Below are positions 45,777 to 55,875 of a DNA stretch of 64,000 nt, piece by piece. The stretch's first letter is position 1; every line of letters begins with the position of its first letter. Where the stretch lies: positions 36,233,926 to 36,297,925 of the forward strand of contig NC_134366.1 in the NCBI RefSeq assembly GCF_035582795.1. The letters are read 5' to 3'. Below the pieces are notes generated by a model that was given only the letters and a program-made list of their open reading frames with translations, was not told where the DNA came from and ran no database searches. The DNA comes from Mycteria americana (lineage: Eukaryota; Chordata; Aves; Ciconiiformes; Ciconiidae). The translations under genes and the position numbers were made by a program.

Positions 45777-47272
45777 GTGGGTCGGTGATTGTGTCATAGC
45801 CCTGCTCACTGCCTGGTGGAAACCAGTAAAGCCCCTATTATATCCCAGTTGCACATGTATTATTGAGAAGATATCGAGACATTGCCATGACTGAAGAAGT
45901 GAGGTATCACAGGTCAGTGTGTAACAGGCACTGTCTGACCTTTACATATGCATAAAGACTTTTATTAATTTGTTTGAATTTTGGATTTTTTTCTGAAGGG
46001 ATAATATGATACGCTATTGAAAGCAGCCATACTATTTCCAGCATCCCTGCAACATGTACTCACTTAGCATCGTCTGGGCTTGGATCCAGACAGATCTACT
46101 GCATCTTGTAACTCTTATCTAGCGCATCTTTCAACCCTCTCTTGCTTACCTCCTCTGTCACCCTCCAGGGGTTCAGCTGGCTGTGCCAAGGACCCAATCC
46201 GATATGGCCTAGCTGCATAACTTTGGCTCATACTTCTGAGAGAATTGCTAGGTTGTGACCAAAAGCTGTGAGAAAGTCCAGGCAAAATAAAGGAAAGGAA
46301 AATTACAGAGGTAGGATTGTTGGATAGGGGTAGGTAAGAGCTCCAAGAGGATCCAAGAAGAAGAACACTAAAAAGGAAAGCCATAAAATATTACAGCTAG
46401 GGAAATAGGGAGATACTACTGTCACTGGAGGACTCAGTGAAAGACAGCAATCCAGCAACCCTCATGATCTGCTCCAGAAAGTAGTTATAATCGACTGCAG
46501 AACATCTTCCATTAATCATCATCGTTTCTTTCAAAACCAGCTCCTTCTACCCACAAAACAAATATGCAGTCAAATGAACATGACAAATACATCAGTGTCA
46601 TTCCAAGATGACTCCTCAAAGCTAGTTACTCCCCATAGCATGCACATTACTAACACCAAGGATCACTACTCCTTCAGCAGTTGTTCAGAGTCCAGGCTCC
46701 TCCCAGGCTCTCAAGGCCTCCCACCTCTGTGCTATAAAAAACCTCAAAAAAACTCAGCCCGGTGGGTGACTGGGGAGAAAAAAGTTAGAGGGGCTAGGTA
46801 TTTTATTTTCTTCACCTAAATGCCAAAGTGACGGAGCTTGTCTGTGTAGTCCCTTTACTTTGCTAACTAACCAGTGTTTTCTGGGTTCCCTTCTACAGCC
46901 CTTATTATTCACCCTAGGTCCTGTCAATTCTCTGGAGAGTGGGTGAAGTTTGTCTTAGCATTTACTCTTGTGCTAGCTCTGTATGGCACATGCATGCTAT
47001 CCCAGGAATGAAGAGAGCAACAGGACCTGTTCTAGTAGTCGGATGGAACCACAGCAATGACAGGAAAGTATTACAGCTGAGCAGGGGGCCTGCTGGCTGG
47101 ACGTATGGATTCCATACTCCCCAAATTCATGTATCAGGTCACACAAAATTATTTTGTTCCTCCTAAATAAGCCATACCATTTGCTTATAATTTGTGAGAC
47201 CCTCTATCCTGCACCTGCAACGAGCAGGCTCTAACATATACTTACCTCTTCTCAAACCTTTCTCTCCTTGCA

Positions 47273-47308
47273 TTAGTTCTCCCATAGCTCTCAGAGGGGG
47301 AGAACTAA
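47273..47308. repeat. Perfect 11-bp inverted repeat
   Basis: TTAGTTCTCCC (47273-47283) and GGGAGAACTAA (47298-47308) are exact reverse complements around a 14-base loop. Confidence 0.85.
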
Positions 47309-50300
47309 AAACTAGAGCCAAGGGGTTGAGAAACACATGCCAGCATTAAGCCCATGTATGACTGGAAATTTGTGAAAATCTATTCTATAATAGTATTTTC
47401 ATAATACAGAAAGGTACACAGAAAAAACAATCCACACAAGTTTGTGAGTGCTGCTATCTTACCAACCAAAATCCATAATGAGTTCTCCATCCACCCTGAG
47501 GTTCCCATGAGAATTAACCCTCAGAAAGTATCTTTTACATTCAGACATTCAACAAGTGTTTAACGAGGAGTAAAATTTTACGAGTCTTAAATGATCACAG
47601 GCTCATACTTCTTTTCTTAACATAATCCAGAACAAACTATCACTGAAATGGCATTTTAATCTTCATGTGATGTTATTCTAACTTTTAACATCAACAACTC
47701 AATATTAATTCTTACTGTCATTAAAAAAAACAGATTGCTTCTGAGGCCATTGGGCAATTATGTGAGTAACATAATACTGTTTATAATTGGATATTTTAGC
47801 TGGATATACATGACTTTGTTCCAAAGGAGGTGCCTCAATTGCACGTCTCTTGAGGATGACTCACATATTGTTTCCTTGAAGGCATCCCATTCCAGGCAGC
47901 ATTTGGAATGGAAAAATATGATTTGTTTAAAAAAATATATATAGAACTATCATCACATGTATTGGCGGAACGTAGAGGCTGCGAGTTCCTTTAAATGATG
48001 ATAGAATCCAACATCACTATGAAGACAGTTCTGCTATTTCCTAGTGTGCTGCTACAAAAAAAAAAAAAATTGTGCCCCCCTAAGGGTTTTCCCTACATGA
48101 GGGCAATCCTTTCTTCTCCTTTTTTTGGTCTTCGAACAAGAAGCAATTCATTGGCTTATTCAAGTAGAAGGGTCTCAGGAATATCCCTTGTTCACCCTGG
48201 GAAATTAGTAAAAAGCTGTGAATAGGAACTGCTGATACCAACTTTTTCTGTTGATGAAATCCAACAGTTGTGAGCCTTCATTGGTAGGTGAGATGGCATA
48301 AATTTCGCTCAACTGTTATTGTTATGCTCCTTTTCTGTACCTCAGTTTAGCTGTGGGTAAAGCTCACAGAGACAAAAGTAGTTCAGATAAACTCAGTCCC
48401 TGGCTTCACTGTTCTTACATTGTCCTATATGTTCCTACTTTAAAAAAAAAAGAAATTTAAAGCTACTAAGTTACAAATTCACGTTGAAAATAGTCACATG
48501 CAAAGAGTTCAAATATAGATTTTTACTGGAAGGTCAGATAATGTTGATTATTTGGCTGAAAATGAATCTCTGAACTGCTGAAACCTTAGTTGTGGAGAGG
48601 CTGACGCTCTCTGTAACACAAGGCAGCAGTTTTACCCATTGATTTGGACTTTTGCACAAACAGCTCTACTACTCCCTGATCCTGTTTCCAGTTCAGAGGC
48701 TAACCTACTGTGCACTTAAACAAGTTCAGACACTTAAACATATACTGCCTGAATTCCCCTACTTAGCAAGTGGATTTATTAACACTGAGAGCCATCCCCA
48801 ATAGGAGCTATTTAGGTGTAGGTAATCCTTTTTCTGCTAAGTTTCTCCCAAGAAAAGACTAGTTCTCATGAGGAGAGGACAACCCTTGGGGGGGTCTGGT
48901 TGCTAGAATGTGCAAAGGGCAGAATGTGCTGGAAGAAAACAGGCAATATCCTATTGTATGTTAGCACTTTAAGGTTATGGTATTTCAAACTCACTAAAAA
49001 GAACACGTTTAAGTCTTCATCAAGTTGATGCCCAGTAACTTTAAGCAATAAAATCAAGAAGGGTACTTTTTTTTTGGCAATTCATTCCCCTGTGGACTTC
49101 ATTTTCTTTTAATCCTATGGTTGTTATGACCTTGCTACAAAATCTCCCTTGCTAGGGCTGCTTGCTTTTCCCTCTCATGGGCAAGGAAGCCTAAGGCTTT
49201 TGCAGTATCCAGAAACTCAGCAGCAGGTTCCGGCTCCACTGGCCCAGCTCCTGGCAAGCTCCCATGGGTCAGCTCCGGAGGGCAGCAGCCTGTGCTACCG
49301 GCAGACAGCGAAGCCAACCCCAAATCCTTATACTTCAGAAACAAGCTTGCTATGTTCAGCTGCTCTACTGCTATGTTGTTATAACCTGTGCTATAGCAGT
49401 TACTGAACTGGCTTGAAGACACATCAAATATTATTTTTTCCTTGAGGAAGGGGCAGAGAAGTGGGTTGGATTAGAAGTATTGTAGACAGACTAAATATTT
49501 ATCGCTCTTCAGAGCGGAAAACCTAAATGAAGGAAAAGGTCTGGAATTAGTTCCAAACATTACCAAAACCCAGGAGATGTATTCGGCCAACAGCAGATGT
49601 TAATGACTTTGTGCAATGTCTCCTGCAGCAGAATTAACTTCATCCCACCCACTGGCTGGGGTCAGCCAAACAGGGATCCAGGGAGTCCTCTGCCTTCCTT
49701 GTCTTGTTTGCTTTATCTGTTCCTGAAAGGAGATTGTTTTCAGAGTATTTACATGCATTTATCACAGTTGCCTCCTTCGGCTGTCTCTGTTGATAAATCA
49801 TTCCACAACAAGCTAAAATGGAAGTGCCGGCGTGAAAAAGGACCACTGCCTGGCAAAAGGCACCAACCTTGTACCAACCTGGGCTGCCAGGACAAAGCTG
49901 CACTGGCTCCTTAACCCATCACGTCCCAAGCCTCACCACTGAAATACATGAGTTATATTACAACAGCAGCGCAATTAAATAGCATGAAATTCAGCTTGGG
50001 AGAATGCAGGAGGTACGCTTTCAAAACCAAATACGTTAGGTGTTGTCTCGCTGGAAGAACCTCCCTCATCCAAACCATCAGGGCCCTGAGCGCACGGGCA
50101 GGCTGCGGTGCCCTGACCACCCTTGCCCAGGACCCCTGCCCGCTGCCCAGGGGCTGGAGTTCCTTGTCACCTCGCCTCCTCTGATGACCACTGGACCATC
50201 GGCAGGTCCTGTCGCCACCCCGGCCCTGTTCAGATGTGGGGGACGGCACCCTGCCCGCGAGGGCACTTGGGTCTCCTCGGCAGCGGCTCCCTCCTGCGGC

Positions 50301-51284
50301 TGCCCCACTCTTCCCGCTCCCCGGCACAAATGTGCTGCTTTCAGATAAGCATTACTGCTTGGGTGAACAAGCAGTAAAAATTAAACAGTACACACAGCAG
50401 TTACATGGTGTGAAAAATAATCACTTTGCCAGTTGGGCCTTCACTTGTAAATTATTTCATTGTCCAGGTTTTCATAGGGGACCTTAATCTTTAATGCAAA
50501 AAGGAAGCAAAAAAAACCCTTCCTTACATCATGAATAAGCAAATAAAGTATAAATCCATTTTAGCCTCTCTTCCCTCTGCCTTTAAAGCTTTAATGCAAC
50601 TGACACATCTATCAGAATGGAAAATTTGGGATGCCAGGGGATGTTGTAAGCCACAGTTCACAGCACAGTAAGGAAACGACAGTCTCCCCTCCATTAGCAC
50701 TGAAGGCACAAGTATAAAATATGAGATGAAAAAAAAAAGGGAACTATTTCATTAAGAAAAAAGAAATAAAGCCATGTGAAAAGGGTACTTGGACTCTAGA
50801 AACAAGCAGCAAGAAAGCCTTAATTCAAGACATTAAAACAACTCTCCAAGCCAAGAAAACAGAAGGACCTCTAGCAAACTGTACAGGAGGGAGTATCCTG
50901 GAAGTACTTCAAACACGAGGAAACCATGCAGACCAAATTCCCCTCGTGCTCTGGCACAGCGTGGAGGGACTGACAAAAGGTGGGACAAGGCGTTCTTGCT
51001 CAGAAGAGGCCGCCAGCACCCAGTTAAGAGCATGCTCCTAAGAAGACCAGCAACAGTTAAAAATGTGCCCGTCAAAACCAGAATATTGATTTCAGGAAGT
51101 CTAAGTTCTCCCACTGCTCTCGGGAGTACAAGGAAATAAACATTTGATCTCCTTAATGCATACAGTAAGGCACCCTGGCTAATGTGGTGACAAGCCCATT
51201 TTCTCCTTGAAGTTGATGCCTCCTGTGAGCATCAATGCTATGACTTGTCCTGGCGCTCCTTCTGGCATAACACAGTTAAAATTC

Positions 51285-51319
51285 CTGTATGGCAAAAAAT
51301 AGCTGTATGGCAAAAAAAG
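51285..51319. repeat. 18-bp tandem duplication
   Basis: Two adjacent copies of a unit starting CTGTATGGCAAAAAA are seen, the second differing only at its end. Confidence 0.8.
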
Positions 51320-52364
51320 GACTAGTCTGGGATAAATGAAGAACAGCCTCGAGGTTGGTTTTTTTTTTTAAAAAAAGTCTGTGATGGGTTAAGATGAAAA
51401 GAATCAGAAACATTACAATTTGGAAAGTATTTTGCCACTTTGGTAGATAATACACCTGAGACCCACATGCAGTCCACTTCAAAAAGTCAAACCTGCTGAC
51501 AATCCCTGGTTTAATACTATTCCCAACGAAGCATCTATTTTCATCTTTGATGTCATATTTCCACTAATCCAGTAGTGTCTGATCTGAGTGCTTGTCATCG
51601 ATCTTTTTGCTCTCTGCTGTGACACATTGGCTCGTATTTCTCTAATCCACTGAATATGAATTGATCACAAACTCAAGAGGAGAACTGTTTTTAAAAGCAG
51701 TGTCTGTTAAATATATAATTAGGGCCTCATCTGGGCAATCTTTCTTTCATGTCGAATGTGCCAGCTCCTCTTCAGTCAATATACACTGAACGAAGCCTGT
51801 TACCGATCCCAAGTGACAGGTCCTGTTTTATTTCCTTGCTTCACCTGGGCTGTCGGCCCTACTCGTGACAGCAGCACTGCTTGCACCCATCAGTCATCCA
51901 TGCCGGTGTAAGTAGATGGCACCCAACTTGCCACAAAAGCCAACCCAAGGCATTTGAGTCTTTCACTACAGTACTGCCAGAAATAGGATCGTAATACCAC
52001 TATGTGTCACAATAGCATCAAATGTTTCAGAGAGGATCACTGTGCTTTTGAAGGGAGGTGGCTTGGTGTGCGAAGGAGGGATTTCTCCTGATCTCCATGG
52101 GAAGAGCGCAGGGCTCCCTTGGGAGCCTTTCTTTCACGGCAAAAGCTGCACTGCAAGTTGGCATGAGATGTTCTTCATGTCCAGCACAACCTTCCCCTTC
52201 TCCCTCACGTTCCTACTAGGACCCACAACTCTCCTCAGCTTCCCCATCTTCCCAAACACGCACACGTTGCCCACAAAAGGCAGAGGCACTGCTGGCGGGT
52301 GGATGGGAAAGGAAAGAAGGGAGAGGCCTTGCAAGCAGTGTTGCTTCATCTGAATGAAGAAGAG

Positions 52365-52394
52365 GCATGGGGAGATGGGGCATGGGGAGATGGG
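52365..52394. repeat. Perfect 15-bp tandem duplication
   Basis: GCATGGGGAGATGGG occurs twice head to tail without a mismatch, suggesting a recent duplication or a variable tandem repeat. Confidence 0.9.
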
Positions 52395-53998
52395 TGAGTA
52401 GACCCAGGCTCAAGAGAACAAGACACAAAACTGGAATGACAGATGTATCCATATTGTGGCAGCAGTTTCCATACCGAGTCCATATCATCGCTACATAATG
52501 AGATATCACATACATTCAGATTCAGAACTTCTTTTTGTCTTGCTTTGTGAATCAGGAAAAACAAGACACAGGTGAACTGTTACCATTTATAGACAGTATA
52601 TAACAAATTATTAATGCCAAGGGGAATTAATCTCACCCCAGTGCCAAAGCAACTGAGGAGCATTCCTTCTGCCCGAAGAAGCACATGCACCCCTGAGAGA
52701 AAAGGATGCTGTAAATATTCTAATTTTCAGTCCCAGGCGGCACAAAGAGCTGAACATGACCGGTACCCTGTGTCATTCTGAATCTGTACCGCAGAGCCAG
52801 GCCTTGCTAATCTTCTACATTTCAGCATGATACGCTTATTACTTCAGCTTCTTGACGGAAACATCTCTACCGCACTACGGATTAGCGATTATTGGATTAA
52901 GCAACCAACGTTCACTAAAACATTTCAGGATATCCCGCTGTCCTGCACCAGCCTGTTTAGCAGCATTAGTTGATTGCCAAAATGTAATTAGATACACTTT
53001 TGAAACCACAATGGATATGATATTGTTTGTGCCAGGCCAATGGTTTCCTTGTCAAACTCAGAAATAAAATGAGCTTTAGAGAAGAGGATAATCCTTTTCT
53101 ATTTTTAATTTTAACCTCAGTTTGTGAATCAAGGGATAAGATATCATTAAACTGTTAATGTTTGCAGAGTGCTTTGGGAATAACAATGTGTTTAGAAGAG
53201 CCACAGGATATTATGATGCTTTCATTTGTATTAAATCTGTTACAAACTGCCTATTCATTTAAATGATTTGAATTTAATTTCTCAGATTTCACAAGGAGCT
53301 GACTCTTCTTTCCAATCCTCATCTCAAAATTTTGAATAAGAGATTTTTGTCCCTGAGATTACAGTGTTTTCCGCCATCCCTCCAAGATTCTGGTATCTTG
53401 GACCTGAAATCAAGGACCTCTGTATGTTTGGGGTTTTTTTCATCTTGACATGTTCTTCCTGTGCAGCTTTGTTTAATTACACATGACAGTGCATGTACAC
53501 ACACTTATGTACACACATACACATAAACGATAGCTGGTTTTCATAAAAAAGGAATATAGACTCTTATCTCAGCTAGAATGACATTTAATCTTAAGAACAT
53601 TTAAATTTAAAGTAAATCTAGAACTGTCTTACACAGCATGCCAGCTCCTTGTTGGTGAGGCAACTGCTCCCACCTGCCTTGGTATCACGCTCTGCTCCCG
53701 GCTCACCATCCCTTTCGGAGCAGCTGGCCCTCGCTGCTCCCTCACAAGCTGTTCATCTCGTACTGTGGCCTGAACTGGTGAAAACTTCATGGAAGAAACT
53801 GGCCTTGTGGTATGTTGCCCCTTATGGAGCACAGAGGTTCCCTGCATCACAGGGAGGTTACCCTCAGTCTGAAAGCCCACTGAAGCTGCTCGCAGGATTT
53901 GGGTATGGCTGAGCCCTCATTTGAGCCTGATCTGGATACAGCCATCACATTAGCTGCCTGCCTGCATCACAGGCACCTCCCTGGACTTCTCCTCTAAC

Positions 53999-54090
53999 GC
54001 TATGACTAATGCTATAGGACTATGCTACTAATGCTACTATGCTATGTGACTATGCTGTATGACTAATGCTATATACTAATGCTAATCATT
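53999..54090. repeat. Degenerate tandem repeat of CTATG/ACTAATG words
   Basis: About 90 bases are built almost only from the words GCTATG, ACTAATG and ACTATGCT in changing order and spacing. This is a decayed minisatellite-like array about 1.7 kb upstream of the KLHL7 start codon. Confidence 0.85.
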
Positions 54091-55363
54091 AGGCCAAGTA
54101 ACCCTGCCCACCCCAGGGATAGCGCAGTACAAAGGAAAGGAACACACGAGTGGTATCAGTGTATTGAAGCGCTCATGTGGTGTCTATCTGTAACAGGAGC
54201 CAGCGGTAAATTCTCTGCTTAAAAGCAGCTCCCCAGGGAAAGGAGGGGCAGGCCCTCACTTTTAGCTTTCCTCACCACAGCTCTTATCAGCAAAGGAGCC
54301 GACCTTGGACTCAGCAAGCTCAACTCCTTAACTCAGCCGACTAAGCTCCCAGAACAGAGGAATGCGCTCAGGGGCCCAACACAGCTATTTTTGTGTATCC
54401 CACGCATAAAGCAGGGATCTTATGATTGCTTTCGACCTGAAATTAAAACTATACAGGTAAATTCTTTACACCGTGAAATCTGAAATTGGCCAGTGTACAT
54501 TCCCAGTTTTCTCAAGCTCTTACTGTGGCAAGAGAGGTATAGATTTCTCATTTTTACTGTTATATAATAAAATCTAGATAGTCAAGTGTCAGTCTGTTTA
54601 TTTCAATGAAATAAAGGATAAATGTGTTAAAATTCATACTACTTCCATGCAGTAATAATTGTTAGATGGCAGAACCGCAGAATATCAGAGTACAAAGTCC
54701 ATCTTATTAAGGCTTACCATAAGGTACATGATTCTGCTCTTTCCTTTCATTAACAAAACAAAGCCTCACTTTATTCCATGCACAAATCTCTCTCCCTTCA
54801 AGTCATGGCATTAAGCAGCTCAACACCTTGTTATCTGTGGAATTAAAATTGGAAACATCATACAAGCGCGCAAACAGAAAATTTCCACTAAAATGCAGCT
54901 TTGGCTGTCACAACCCTGTTCAAAAAACGTGGCTCGAAGCACCAAATATTTTGGCCAGCGCATTATTTCTGGGAGAGGGGCTGATGCAGCCACCAAGAGA
55001 GGGAAGTGGTTGCCTCACGTTTGTTTCCCTTTTCAGTCCATATGAGCCTGAGACACACTGCCACCTTGTCAACGCAGGTCGAGGAGGTCCTTCGGGGGGA
55101 GCCGACAGGGCCTCCAGCTGCACGCAGTACTTTTCACCCCTCGCTCAAGCACAGGGACAGCCAACTCCCCGCCAGCCCCTCGGGCAGGGCAGCTTCAAAC
55201 TCCCCCGGACACGGCAGGATCCCTAAAAACCTGCCCAGAGGCGGGCCCTCGGGGCGCACCCATCACTGGCACGGCTCAGGGCTCCCCGGAACGATCGCCC
55301 CAAACCGCGCAGGCCCCCGCCCCCTCAGAGCGCAGCCCGCCCCGCCGCCAACGGCCGATACAG

Positions 55364-55375
55364 TGCGCACGCGCG
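55364..55375. promoter_or_regulatory. KLHL7: NRF1 consensus site
   Basis: TGCGCACGCGCG fits the NRF1 consensus YGCGCAYGCGCR at every position. It lies about 390 bp upstream of the KLHL7 ATG inside the CpG island. NRF1 sites are common at TATA-less housekeeping promoters. Confidence 0.65.
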
Positions 55376-55388
55376 CCCCTCCGCCCGC

Positions 55389-55397
55389 CACGTGACG
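55389..55397. promoter_or_regulatory. KLHL7: E-box CACGTGACG
   Basis: The palindromic E-box CACGTG, flanked as CACGTGACG, also forms a CRE-like half site TGACG. Candidate binders are USF, TFE3/TFEB or MYC-type factors. It is 14 bp from the NRF1 motif. Confidence 0.55.
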
Positions 55398-55536
55398 CGC
55401 CCAAGCCCCTCCGCTCTTTGTTTATCCCGCGTGGGGGCCGCGCGCCGGCTGACAGCGTCAGCGCGCCGCGCCCCGCCCCCCGCGCGAAGGGTGCTTCCGC
55501 CGCGGCGAGCGTCGCTCCGGTGTCGGTGGTGCGGCC

Positions 55537-55555
55537 GGGGCGGGGCGGGGCGGGG
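55537..55555 (+). promoter_or_regulatory. KLHL7: GC-box array / G-quadruplex motif
   Basis: There are four GGGG runs separated by single C. The pattern makes overlapping Sp1-type GC boxes and also meets the G-quadruplex rule. The transcription start of KLHL7 is probably nearby, but its exact position cannot be seen. Confidence 0.6.
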
Positions 55556-55564
55556 CCGGCCGGC

Positions 55565-55600
55565 CTGTCTGTCTGTCTGTCTGTCTGCTTGCTTGCTTGC
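55565..55600 (+). repeat. KLHL7: Compound microsatellite (CTGT)5 then TTGC repeats
   Basis: Five CTGT units are followed by CTGC and three TTGC units, 36 bases in all. It lies about 155-190 bp before the KLHL7 ATG, next to the GC-box array, in promoter or 5' UTR. Repeat length is probably polymorphic. Confidence 0.9.
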
Positions 55601-55755
55601 CAGGCGGCCGGCCGGCTGGCCTGCGTGTTTCCCGGTGCCCAGCGTCGGGAGCCGGTGGTCGCCGCCCGGCAGCTGGCGGGCGGCGCCCGGGCGGCGCATG
55701 TGCCCCGGCGGGGGTGGCGGGCGGCCGGTGTCCGCGGCGGTAAGGGCGGGGGAGC

Positions 55756-55875
55756 ATGGCCGCCCCCGGGTCGGAGAAGAACAGCAAGAAGAAGACGGAG
55801 AAGAAGCTCGCCGCCCGCGAGGAGGCGAAGCTGCTGGCGAGCTTCATGGGGGTGATGAACACCATGCGCAAGCAG
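55756..55875 (+). CDS. KLHL7: KLHL7 coding exon 1 (residues 1-40)
   Basis: The exon encodes MAAPGSEKNSKKKTEKKLAA then REEAKLLASFMGVMNTMRKQ, exactly 40 codons ending at the donor CAG|GTACGG. This is the Lys-rich N-terminal extension and the helix before the BTB core. The start is firm. An in-frame stop TAA lies at 55741-55743, four codons upstream, and the ATG has A at -3 and G at +4, a strong Kozak context. The exon sits in the CpG island. The open frame continues past the donor to 56145, but that part is intron. Confidence 0.97.

Larger units (their letters stand above)
33251..55239. other. Intergenic region between HYCC1 and KLHL7
   Basis: This 22-kb region lies between two divergent promoters. 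No exon, RNA gene or recognisable transposon was found on either strand. Open frames up to about 130 codons occur without family resemblance or splice support. The notable contents are motif clusters (33846-33926, 35141-35213, 45666-45776), two G+C-rich patches (about 38400-38640 and 50060-50340) and small repeats listed separately. It probably holds regulatory elements, but this is inference. Confidence 0.7.

Noticed and set aside
46115..46384. Minus-strand frame starting with a hydrophobic, signal-like stretch
   Set aside because: The hydrophobic start arises from T- and C-rich sequence. There is no recognisable mature domain or splice context.
49135..49422. Minus-strand 95-codon frame with an Ala/Glu-rich C-terminal part
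   Set aside because: It looks mildly protein-like, but I recognise no family and see no splice sites or start support. The opposite strand is also open over the same bases, which points to composition.
55448..55461. CTGACAGCGTCAG near the KLHL7 promoter, like a MAF recognition element
   Set aside because: The spacing between the half sites does not fit either standard MAF palindrome, so I did not list it as a site.
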